Of a stretch of DNA of 64,000 nt, positions 55,006 through 64,000 are shown in pieces (within the stretch, counting starts at the first letter, position 1; every line of letters begins with the position of its first letter). The notes below the pieces were generated by a model. That model did no database searches, was not told the origin of the DNA, and saw only the letters and a program-made list of their open reading frames with translations. Origin of the DNA: Hortaea werneckii (lineage: Eukaryota; Ascomycota; Dothideomycetes; Mycosphaerellales; Teratosphaeriaceae). The stretch spans positions 186,001-250,000 of the forward strand of contig JBAOKB010000070.1 of the NCBI GenBank assembly GCA_037044905.1. The letters are read 5' to 3'. Both the position numbers and the translations under genes were made by a program.

Positions 55006-55724
55006 TCAGCTTCGTCTGAGCTTCGTCAGTGAGGATGAGAGCTTCCTTGAACGGTGGCGCGCCCTCTGATACAAAGTGGCCTGTTCATAGAATCTTCCCA
55101 CACTTGTAGACTTGATAAGTCTGCCTTCAAATGGATTCGTCATGCTTTGGGCACGCTCGAAGCGATCTCGTACATCAACAGATAGGTGGTACCACGCTGC
55201 ACAAAAGATAGATTGGGAAAGCTTTTTGGCTGCCCAAAATTGTTCTTGTTCAACCAAAAAGAAGACTATGTCGAAAAGACTGGCATTGTCTTTTTCATCT
55301 CTTGACATCCAATCGTGCGAGTGCGGTCGATGCTCTGATCCAAGGTAGCTTAGCGACATTGACAGTATGTCTTCTAGTAGCTGTGTCATGATTCTAGGTA
55401 TGCATCTTCTGGCAAATATGAGCGCTTTGTGCGGGCGACCATGTTTCTGGGCGATGAAATCTCGCATGTGCTATGAAGTCATGATCAGCGCCTTGACCCA
55501 GTGAGCCTCAGTTGCTCAAAGACTACTTGGAACTTCTGCTGGTGCACCGGCGCTATAGACTGCGACACTTGACGGGCCTCTTTGAAGCACCCAAGCAACC
55601 CAAGACGCATCGTCTCCTCCAGCTGCGCTCCGACTTCATCCACCACCTCTATTCTGAAGTCTATGGCGAAGCCCACATTCTCTCCATTTTGCTCTGCACG
55701 CCATTCGTCGATCCTCTGTTCCAT
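55006..55724 (-). CDS. Two-exon hypothetical protein, helical
   Basis: Exons 55724-55527 and 55470-55006 are joined by a 56-nt intron (GTAGTC...TCATAG, phase 0), giving 220 residues. Without splicing the first frame would end eleven codons later. The product is helical and charged, with motifs LGLLGCFKEARQVSQSIAPV, HGRPHKALIFARRCIPRIMT and WAAKKLSQSIFCAAWYHLSV, and a basic C-terminus. No domain, signal peptide or membrane span was recognised. It may be a fungal-specific protein; additional 5' exons cannot be excluded. Confidence 0.5.
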
Positions 55725-56082
55725 GCTTACTATGCTCTCGATGAGGCGTATTGTTTTGCAATTGGCTGGTTATAAGGTCACGGCTGCTAAAAGATTCGTT
55801 CCTTAATTGATAATCTATCTACAGTTGTGTGCGTTCAGTGTTTTCACCTTCATCACAAGCTCCTGGCATTGTATGGCTATGGCATTGGATGTGTCCCCTT
55901 ACAGGATATTGCGCGACTTACAGCAAGATGCATAAAGAAAAGGAAAAGAGCTTAGCCAGCTCCTTGATACCGGCTGGAATCTAGCGTGCAGACGGAGGTG
56001 GCATGTATTAGTTCCAGAGGACATTTGATGCTTCAATGGAATAAACATGCTCTTGTTTACGTTCCAAGACCTGAAACCATCT
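55725..56082. other. Intergenic, nothing recognised
   Basis: Short frames only. Confidence 0.4.
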
Positions 56083-56205
56083 GGCGGGCGGAGTAAAGAT
56101 GCTGACCTATAAGCGTGGGCATTCTGGACGAAGCTTCATAGACCTGAGTTGTCTCAAATGCTCTTATTTCCGTCGTCAAGGTACCAAACTGCCTTTCTAC
56201 GCTAC
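56083..56205 (+). repeat. Duplicated promoter-proximal segment, copy A
   Basis: It begins GGCGGGCGGAGTAAAGATGC, continues with TGACCTATAAGCGTGGGCAT, and aligns with 58429-58548, the region just upstream of the decarboxylase start. Both contain a TATAAG word and a short frame beginning MLTYKRGH. This copy is followed by no decarboxylase sequence. Confidence 0.65.
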
Positions 56206-56486
56206 CGCAATAGTATCTCTATGGTGTCAACGGCTAGGGCAATGCAGCCTCTTCTGTAATGACCCCAGCACCTTAATGAAGCGAAAAAGCTGAAGCCTTG
56301 CGCTTGCAGCCTCTTACAAATTTATTTGTGAAAGAAGCAATGAAGAGGTTTCCACTCATGAGCTACTGTACGCCGAGATCCGAAATGGTGAATCGGATTG
56401 TAAGCATTCATGGAAGCGTTCACAGTTGTCGAGGGGTGGTTAACACTACGTCAAGCGCCGGATATCACTGGCTGTGAAGTTGGGTC
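56206..56486. other. Intergenic
   Basis: Nothing recognised downstream of the duplicated segment. Confidence 0.35.
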
Positions 56487-57788
56487 TTACACATGAGCCC
56501 AACCGTTATGTACTAAGACCTGCATCTCGTCAATCAGACAAAATCTTCCAATTTCGTTACGGGCCGCATCGGCCGCTTCCCACGCTTTCAGCTGAGGCAC
56601 CCTAAGCTGGTCACTAAACCATGTGGTCGTGCACCAACGGCGGATCCTATTCCACCATATCCCACGAACAATCGTCCATAGGGACAGCCATGGGCCATTA
56701 GGATTGACCGAATCATATGCTAGTCCACTGTACCCGACTCGAACGTGCGGGTTGACCCAGACACCTTTTGTACGCGAGAGTGGGTTGTCAGCATGGATGA
56801 GACAGCATTCAGAGCCCTCTACATGCTGCGAGGCCAAGCTATCAGGTACCCCTCGGAATGTAAGGTTGTATGCGTAGAAGGCTGAGGCATCCATAATGGC
56901 TACCGCGGTGTTAGTTATACCCTGCTATCATATTCGTAGGTCGAACTTGAAATGAATTGCGCTTCTAGTCACAGTGTATAGTGATGAGAGGTACATACCC
57001 ATTCCGTTCCAGCAGCTGCTCACAGGAATGATGTCGTTCGCAAGGAGAGCTTTGCGAGAGCCTCGCGCTCTGAAGAAAGGCCACGTTTGTTGTAGGGCAT
57101 CATGACCCTCGGAGTCACGCATCGCAAACGTATCGTAGAAAGAAGGAGGCGTCGAGAAATCTATCGAGCAAGCTGCACCATAATTGCCATTCCTTGTCCC
57201 AATCAAATTCTTTATATCTTGGGTCGTGAACACCACGTCGTTTAGAAATAGGATCTTATCAAAGACTACGCCGGACTCTCGCAATTCGAAAAGAGGCTCC
57301 ATGACCAGGTTTCGCAAGCGCGCCAAATACGGTATTCTCCGTAACTCGAGTCTGTCGCGTGGCGTTGAGACCCATCCTGTTACAGCTGGCGGCTTACTGA
57401 TCTCGTCAAAATGCGTCGTCGGATCCAATATAATTCGCCGTTGTACGCCAAGTCTGTCCAGATCGACATCCAAAACCTTCAACGCGTCTTTCGAGCGGTC
57501 CCAGCTGCCACTTTCTTGAATGCTGATGTAGACTTCCTGAGTCCCGAGCTCTTTCACAAGGTCCAGAACTGCGGGTATCCAATTGTTCCTCAGAATCGTC
57601 TCACTGTTCCAATGAATGCTTGCAATGAAAATCTTTCCGCTCTTTAACGAGCTTGGCCAGGGCGCTGGCTGGCGGTTTAAAGCGGATCGAACACAGGCGA
57701 CCTCAATGACAGTCCAAACTAGAATGCCGAGTAAGATGACGCAAAGGATTTTGGTTAAGTTTTTAGACTTCCGTTTCCAGATTTTCAT
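56487..57788 (-). CDS. CAP59/CMT1-type alpha-mannosyltransferase (GT69)
   Basis: Two exons, 57788-56999 and 56899-56487, with a 99-nt intron (GTATGT, branch AACTAAC, GGTAG), give 400 residues. The N-terminus is a type-II membrane anchor: NLTKILCVILLGILVWTVIE after a basic MKIWKRKSK. The lumenal part shows family signatures: FIASIHWNSETILRNNWI, KILFLNDVVFTTQDIKNLIG, then AACSIDFSTPPSFYDTFAMR, and, across the splice, SCWNGMAIMDASAFY followed by GVPDSLASQHVEGSECCLIH. This is the Cryptococcus CMT1/CAP59 alpha-1,3-mannosyltransferase family; it would add mannose to glycolipids or cell-wall glycans in the Golgi. It is near but not obviously part of the decarboxylase gene group. Highly confident on family. 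Confidence 0.92.
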
Positions 57789-58428
57789 GCTTCGGGGTCG
57801 TCGACGAAGAATGTACCTAGGGATGCAATGTGTAAAGGTCGGGAAAAAGTGTCTTTGTATGCTCGATCCAGAGGTACGTACCTTCAGACATTGGAGGCAA
57901 TAGCCAAAAGGGGCTCAACCGACCACGCTAAATTTTCGCGCTAGACTTTCTTTAGGCATATTGTTATAACATACACAATTTGAGTCAAGCTATAATGGAT
58001 CGTCTTCTGCGACTTTTGCTACGATATTGTTAGTATGAGTTCCTCTATCTAGGGGCTACATTATTGTTATACTAAAGAAACACTCTCTGTCAAGGTGAAT
58101 GCGCTACAAACACGCGAAACATGAGACGCGATTCGCTAACAACAACGGACGCTGGGAAGAGCTGCGCGTTACCCTTTGAAAGTTTTCTTCTGGATTTGAA
58201 ACAACTGGAAGCGCACGCTGTTCTCTTACAGAATTTCTCTGTTGCCGCATCGTCGTATCTATAGACTTCGCAGACTCCCTTAGAGGCACTAGGACCGTTC
58301 AGGCTAGCTCTGTACTGCTGAAGCCTAATTACTGTTTGCTATGCATGATTCCTTCAAGAATCACAGCGTTCTCTAGATCCAGGCAGCGGACAATGCTGAC
58401 AATGAGACAAACATGCCCTGGTTTTTGA
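57789..58428. other. Intergenic between the mannosyltransferase and decarboxylase genes
   Basis: Divergent promoters must lie here. No gene was recognised. Confidence 0.4.
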
Positions 58429-58548
58429 CGGGCGGAGTAAGGATGCTGACATATAAGCGTGGGCATCTGCAAGAAGCTCCACAAAGCACTAAGTTGTTTT
58501 GGACAATCTTTCTCCTGTCGCCAGGGTACAAACCTATGCTGTGTGGTC
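58429..58548 (+). repeat. Duplicated promoter-proximal segment, copy B
   Basis: Counterpart of 56083-56205, ending 31 bp upstream of the decarboxylase ATG. It contains TGACATATAAGCGTGGGCAT. Its position suggests that it is the promoter or 5' leader of the decarboxylase. Confidence 0.6.
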
Positions 58549-58579
58549 CGTTTCCATGTGACAGCACCTGCTCTTCAGA

Positions 58580-60205
58580 ATGGAGCGCAGCGAGAAGACA
58601 ATCAAAGAGACGCTGGTTGAGAGTCGTCCACATGTGATGACGCGGCAGATTTCTGAGCGCAAGACGGCGCCAGAAAACACTGCTCAATGCTCTTTTGAAG
58701 CGGAGGTGAGGACTCGATATGGGGTTCCTGAGTGGATGGAAGACTTCTTCGGCATGAACTCTCAAGGCAATCTGGTTTACAAGGGTCTCAATGCACTCAC
58801 CGGCTCCGCTGGTATGGAAATTGCGGCACTCATTCGGCATCTTTGCGATGAACACGATGTACACCCGCCCTTCCTCTTCCGTTTTGAGGGAATCATCCGA
58901 TCACGCCTCGAGTTCATACACAACTCTTTCCGCAATGCCATGAGGACTCACGCATATAATGCTAGATTTCGCTACTTGTACCCTGTAAAGGTCTGTCATC
59001 GACACTCGGTCCTTCAGTCAGTCCTAAGGCTTGGGGACAAGGACCAAGTTGGACTCGAAGTTGGCTCACGCACGGAACTGGCAATGGTTCTGGCCTGCGA
59101 AGAGGCAAGAGGACGGATGATAGTTTACAATGGACACAAAGACCGAACCGACTTGGCTGCTGTAAATCGAGCAATGGCGAACGGGTACTCCATCACACTT
59201 ATCGTGGACAGTATGGAGGCAATCGAAGAACTCATCAGGTTTGCAAAAGACAATGCCTGGGATCCGTCAGTGGGAATGCGCATAGCCACGGGTGCACTCG
59301 GTGTTGAAAAATTAGATGCGAAATTCGGATTAACTTCAACTGAAGCAAGGGAAGGATTGAGATTGCTGCAGAACCATGCATTTTCGCACCAATTAAGGAT
59401 GCTCCACGTCCACAGCGGCTCTGCGTCGACCGCTGTGCTCGAGGCTACCATACGCGAAAGTCTATTGATTTTCTACGATCTTAAAGCTGCGGGAGCCTCC
59501 AACCTCGATACGCTGGATTGCGGAGGCGGAATGGGCGCCTTTGATCACGATAACAGATTGGCGATCCCGGAAGCATCATCTGCGCGCTCCGTGTACCCGA
59601 ATGCACTGGTAAGCTGCTTGGCAGCGACTTGCAGGGAGCTCGGCATGAGACAACCGAACATATTTTTAGAGAGCGGCCGGGCTCTCCTAGCACAACACGC
59701 CATGCTGGTGATGAGAGCGATAAGCGTTAAGGATGAACGAGCGGGGGCACCAACGGTGGTTTTCTGTAATATTTCCATCTTTCGGTCGATGCTGGACGTC
59801 TTTTTGGAAAAGAACAAGTATTTCCTCTTGCCAATACAGGGACTTGGCGCTTCGCCGGAACTAGAAGTCAAACTTGCAGACTTGACAGCTGATCCGGATG
59901 GCATCCTGGACCAATATGAAGGAGGGAAAGGACTTCTGTCGCTTCCTTCCTTCGCTCCAAGGAGGGAAGAGCCATTTTTCTTGGCTGCAATGGGTGTCGG
60001 GGCCTATCAAGACGTACTTGGGAACAGTCACAATGGCTTTGGAAAGGTTTGCGAGGTGTTCCTGTCGGCCCAGCAGGGTGCAAGCCCCATCATTGCCAGA
60101 GGATCAACGCTAGCTGAGCAGCTACGGGGGGAGGGTTTTCAAGAAGAGCACATTTCTCGTCTCCGGCAGTATTCCCTTGACACAGCGTCGACGTATCTTC
60201 AGTAA
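58580..60205 (+). CDS. Biosynthetic arginine decarboxylase (SpeA)-like, fold-type III PLP enzyme
   Basis: A 541-residue intronless gene. Landmarks of the bacterial SpeA family are in order: YLYPVKVCHRHSVLQSVLRL with the PLP-binding Lys137, LEVGSRTELAMVLA, IVYNGHKDRTDLAAV, KFGLTSTEA, MLHVHSGSAS (usually HxGSQ), LDCGGGMGAFD (phosphate-binding glycines), and ESGRALLAQHA (Glu364). Near the end, relatives have DLTCDSDG, whose Cys is catalytic; here it is DLTADPDG with Ala437. The final GVGAYQDVLGNSHNGFG matches the usual end. The protein is ~100 residues shorter than SpeA. Fungi normally use ornithine decarboxylase, so this gene is unusual and may be a horizontal acquisition. Expected reaction: decarboxylation of a basic amino acid (arginine to agmatine) in the cytosol, but the missing Cys puts that in doubt. 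Genes around it have introns; this one does not. Confidence 0.87.
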   Translation: MERSEKTIKETLVESRPHVMTRQISERKTAPENTAQCSFEAEVRTRYGVPEWMEDFFGMNSQGNLVYKGLNALTGSAGMEIAALIRHLCDEHDVHPPFLFRFEGIIRSRLEFIHNSFRNAMRTHAYNARFRYLYPVKVCHRHSVLQSVLRLGDKDQVGLEVGSRTELAMVLACEEARGRMIVYNGHKDRTDLAAVNRAMANGYSITLIVDSMEAIEELIRFAKDNAWDPSVGMRIATGALGVEKLDAKFGLTSTEAREGLRLLQNHAFSHQLRMLHVHSGSASTAVLEATIRESLLIFYDLKAAGASNLDTLDCGGGMGAFDHDNRLAIPEASSARSVYPNALVSCLAATCRELGMRQPNIFLESGRALLAQHAMLVMRAISVKDERAGAPTVVFCNISIFRSMLDVFLEKNKYFLLPIQGLGASPELEVKLADLTADPDGILDQYEGGKGLLSLPSFAPRREEPFFLAAMGVGAYQDVLGNSHNGFGKVCEVFLSAQQGASPIIARGSTLAEQLRGEGFQEEHISRLRQYSLDTASTYLQ

Positions 60206-60762
60206 AGGAAACCCACCAAAGGCCCTGCAGAAAGGCTAGAACTTTCCACATCCTCAAGACGAGTTCTGTTCGCTCGTAACAGCCTCATCGAATGGTATAT
60301 AGTCGTCTAGCCTACTGACTCGGATGAGCCGATACGAAAGTAGATATGACTCAACCCGTACATTACTTAGAAGCTCGTATCAGTGAGTTCACTTGGAAGT
60401 CAAGAGACAGCTAGAGACTAGGACCGATGTTCGCAAGAATATGCTTACATAGAGGCGGAAGACCAACTTTCTGTCCTGTCGTCTTCTTTGCTCGAAAACC
60501 TGCGATTCAGAGGAGATGCTTACTTCTCTTCAAGGCCAATATCATCCAGCTCGCAAGCTAAGGAGCTTGATCGGATCTGGACCTCCCGTTTCAAGAAGGC
60601 GGATGCCAATAGGAAATAATAAGCCCCGCTCGACGACTGCTGCTTTATTCGCGAGCCGTACACGCCCTGAGATCTTCGAAGTGTCGTGCAGAGCACGTTA
60701 AGAATCCACTATTAAGTTTGCGCCCAACCGGCGATTGGTACGTCGTTCTCAAGCCTCCGGAT
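60206..60762. other. Intergenic between decarboxylase and transporter genes
   Basis: The two genes are on the same strand, 557 bp apart. No regulatory motif was recognised. Confidence 0.4.
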
Positions 60763-62413
60763 ATGAGCCTAGGAAAGAAGATTTTATCTTTCATGCCAAT
60801 GGCATGCCTCCTCTGCTTGCCTGCAATGTTGGTAAGTGCGCAATTCGATTGTCTGCATCCATTGATGACATACTGATCACTTAATGGAAAGGAGTATCTC
60901 AATGGTGGATACGCCTTTCTCCACGAAGCGGTGATGGCCCGGTTCCCCGCTGCAGGAAGCGCTTCTCCTTTCCTCGCGCAAAATCTGTACTCGATTGTGA
61001 CCTGCGTAGCGATTATGCCCATGGCATCTTTGACACGTAAAGATAACAGCAAAGACATACTTGTCTTTGCGCTGGCATGGAACGGCTTCTGGTGTCTGCT
61101 GGCGGGCAATGCGAAGACCCTGGGGACCCTCTGTTTAGCGCGGTCAATGCAAGGGCTAGCGGCAGCAGCTGTTATTCCCGCTCAAATGATAGCTATCCAG
61201 ACACAGTCGGAGGACCAGAACACGACCAACATCGCAACGGCACTGACTGCTGCTCTCCCAACAGCCGGATACATCGCCGGTGCGAGTATTGCAGCTTTAG
61301 TGCCGAAATATCTGGAGTGGAAGTGGTTCTTCCACACCGCGACGTTGATGTCGATGATCGTCCTGGTTCCGATCGCGCTTTCAAAAGCCAACGTCGAACA
61401 TTCCAGGATAAGAAGCCACAGGGAGCGCTACAGTTTTGTGAGCATTCTCCTGCTCATCGCGGGGCTTTCAACGCTGGTCTGCGGTCTCGATGTATTGCCG
61501 TACCAGAGTTCACCCTCTCCCTGGACCATTGTGTGTCTTAGTTTTGGTGCCACCATGCTACTAGCGCTAGTGGTGCACGAAGTCAGATCGGCGGCAAAGC
61601 CCCTCATCCCGAAGGAGCTTGTCGCCAAGACCTCTCCGCGAAGTCTCCTGCTTGCCTCCGGATTCTTTTACGCCGAGTTCAGCATTCTCACGTTCTGGTT
61701 TCCAATATTGTAAGCACTCTCCTTTGCTTTGACAACTAGCCTTCCATTCATCCGAACTCTGGAATTAAGTGCTGGAAAATACTGACTTCATTAGTGCTCG
61801 ATCCAAGTCCAGCCGAGAACTATTCCATACCGTCCTTGCATGGACTCCGACTGTGATTACATCTATCGGCCTCTCGTTGCTCGTCGAGCGTACTGCGCGC
61901 GGCAAAGAGCGCCGGTTCATTCTCTGGATGGCAGTTTCAACAATCGGCTGGATCATCTCGCCGTCCCTACTAATAGTGACACCCGCTAGTGGAAGGCTGT
62001 TCTGGATACTTAGTGTCCCCGCTTTGCTAGCCTGCTCTCTAGGGATTGACACGACTTACGCGGTGTCTCTACTTGTGTTCACATCACATGCAGACGAAAG
62101 CGATCGAGGCATTGTTGCTGCAGTCTCCTGGTTAGTCTTTGAGCTTGGCAGTATTGTCGGGCTCGTAACATCGAACACCCTTGGCCACAAAGTCGACGGA
62201 GCGTGGCAGATAAGAGCACCATTCGCATTAGCTGGCGCTTTTGCGCTCGGCGGGTCGGGGACTTTTGCAATGTGCATAGCGATTAACAAGCTGAGAAGGA
62301 AATTTGAGCTAGATCAAGTTGACGATGAGTCATTCTCGCGTTTGGCTATTGAACGATCCCCAACATCTGTACCTAAGATGGACACGGCGATAGTGCGGGC
62401 ATCTAATTACTAG
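60763..62413 (+). CDS. MFS transporter (drug:H+ antiporter-like)
   Basis: Three exons: 60763-60831, 60892-61709 and 61795-62413. The 60-nt first intron (GTAAGT...GAAAG) and 85-nt second intron both join in phase, giving 501 residues. The spliced N-terminus reads CLLCLPAMLEYLNGGYAFLH, the first span. About 12-14 hydrophobic spans follow, including ARSMQGLAAAAVIPAQMIAI (span-4 region), GYIAGASIAALV and WKWFFHTATLMSMIVLVPIA. The conserved WKWFF after span 5 matches the DHA2-type or aminotriazole-resistance transporters. It is probably a plasma-membrane exporter using the proton gradient. Its position after the decarboxylase-like gene suggests export of that enzyme's product or self-resistance, but this is inferred from context. 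Confidence 0.9.
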
Positions 62414-64000
62414 CGCCAGGTGTTGTCGAGCCTTCTCCTTAACTTTCCGTATTCCCACTTTATAATTTCCCTAGTGTTACAAGCTGCGTAAACGGATTTG
62501 GATTAAACTGAATTAAATTACGCTTAGCTATTGGCGTCCATTATATCATTCAGCCAGGGGGAAGATGAATATAATATAACGCAAGTACTACAAGACTAGA
62601 TAGCAAGCGTCTAACAATGACCTATTTAAAACAGAAACTTCTAGATAAGGCTACAGAAAGCGGTTAAGATGACGGGACTAGGACGATGAGTAAAATAGAA
62701 TTTAAGCATATCCAAGATTCCATTATGTCTTTGGCTGCAGATAGACCTTATGGACAGAGCATTTGTGTTGGTTCTCTTTTGGATTAACAAGTACGTTTCT
62801 CTTAATTTCGATCCTCCAAACCGGCCGCTTCGAGGCCTCATTCGGGCTCTTTTAACGGCCTAGTAAAGCTCCGTGATAAGGCTTAGTCTCCCTATTGAAG
62901 TGGATACGAAGACGGCACTGTTCTTTCGGACATCATGTATCTTTCTCGCGCGTTCGATGCTCGGTACTTCAGAGAGGAGGACTTGAATCACTTCGATCAG
63001 AAGTGCGTTATCCGTCGCTAACTCTTGCATACTTCTGGGGCTAAGTGCAGGCACTGCACCAAGAGGTCGATGTTTTTAGCCTGTGGCAACGCAATTTCCA
63101 GATCGTGTTCAGCCCGGGACCTCACCAACCCTGTACCACTTTCGAAAAGCTGCCCTGTATCATTGCGCCTTCCATGCTCTCAGCTTCCCAACGTTCGGTG
63201 AGTCGCAAGCCAGGATAGGTGTTCCGCCGTCAAACCCGTTGAGCCCATCTCGGCACCCTGTTGCAGTCCCGTTTATAGACCATTGGAACATACACCATTG
63301 ACCAGCATCCATGCCACATACACCGACTGTCCATCCGGCTTTGCGACCTGAATCTTTGTCTCGATAGAGCCCATAGCCGGGACTGCTTTCCTTACTTCTC
63401 ACAAACACGTCGAAGAAACAATCGTATTGAGTGTCAGCAGCTGACGTCCGAAGGCGCTAATACCTGTTCCACTGGTAGCTGTCAACTTTCGGGTGCGACC
63501 CAGCTGCGTGAAGATGTGGTCTTCGGTGAAAAGAAGTAGCTGTTTCACGAATCGTTTCGGTCGTGTTACCCATGGATTACAGGCTATGAGGAGGACTAGT
63601 GATGTTCATCTGTTCGCTCAGACATTCGCCGACTTGATCAACAAACTGATCGGTCGCGCAGTATTTTCAGCAGATGTACGTCATTATTTTACCGTCACAG
63701 AAAGCTTGCATGGCGGTTTCGCTCTGGGTTTGCATCGCGATTTTTTACAGCAGCAGATGGGCGCGGTTACACGGACGATGTTGTAGCTCGATCTCCTAAG
63801 GAAGATCCTGATTCCTACGGCACAGTAAGACATGGGCTAGACAGAAACAGTGAATCGATGGCCGAGTTGACAATCCCACACCCGAAGATGTAGCCTCGCA
63901 AGCTATTACGGCGGTGCAGAGGGGACCTATGCCACAAGACTAAAGCTTAGCGGACGGACAATGAAAGAGTACTGTTGTCTGAGAGAAGAACAAGCAAGTC
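62414..64000. other. Right flank; no gene resolved
   Basis: A minus-strand frame at 63408-63160 (GWTVGVCGMDAGQWCMFQWS, later TPILACDSPNVGKL) is Cys/Gly/Trp-rich and could be the last exon of a small secreted protein. A TATTAG acceptor-like site lies ~50 bp upstream of it. No signal-peptide exon was found, so it is left as a candidate. The sequence at 62480-62700 is AT-rich. Confidence 0.35.

Noticed and set aside
45433..62413. Polyketide or non-ribosomal-peptide backbone gene
   Set aside because: No ketosynthase, adenylation or carrier motifs were seen on either strand, so a classical cluster is not claimed.

Overview
The window looks like nuclear DNA of a filamentous ascomycete (Pezizomycotina, possibly Dothideomycetes). 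Nearly all recognisable genes carry 36-99 nt introns with GT...AG ends and CTAAC/CTGAC-like branch sites. Several families are typical of these fungi: a BTB/POZ protein, an F-box-like protein, an Est1-type protein, a CAP59-type mannosyltransferase, a TmpA-like membrane oxidoreductase and a Mep ammonium transporter. There are no bacterial operons, phage genes or CRISPR arrays. The lineage is inferred; no rRNA or other marker gene is present.

Layout. 0-0.8 kb: 3' end of a probable regulatory gene. 0.8-5.5 kb: gene-poor, with a 9-bp minisatellite. 5.5-10.3 kb: two minus-strand multidomain genes, a RING-patatin phospholipase and a RING-like/chromodomain protein. 13.5-16.8 kb: a JmjC protein and a degenerate triosephosphate-isomerase-like protein. 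17.4-18.7 kb: two small two-exon genes, one probably secreted. 18.7-22.2 kb: a TpA-rich, gene-free island holding a solo-LTR-like element. 22.7-34.2 kb: a BTB gene, a complete Est1-type gene, a broken partial copy of it, and imperfect segmental duplications. 36.5-40.0 kb: a Mep-type ammonium transporter and a four-span membrane protein. 41-45 kb: small or poorly resolved genes.

45.4-62.4 kb is the most interesting part. It contains a Zn2Cys6-type regulator fragment lacking its zinc cluster, a cytochrome P450, a TmpA-like membrane oxidoreductase, an intronless SpeA-type arginine decarboxylase-like gene of apparent bacterial ancestry, and an MFS exporter. A PAQR receptor-like gene, a GT69 mannosyltransferase and an unknown gene lie among them. 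An amino-acid-decarboxylase-based specialised-metabolite locus is a reasonable hypothesis: the decarboxylase makes an amine, the P450 and oxidoreductase modify it, and the MFS protein exports it. The decarboxylase has Ala where the family usually has its catalytic Cys, so its chemistry may have changed.

Exon boundaries were derived by hand from splice signals and reading-frame phase. Family names rest on recognised motifs; no database search was run.
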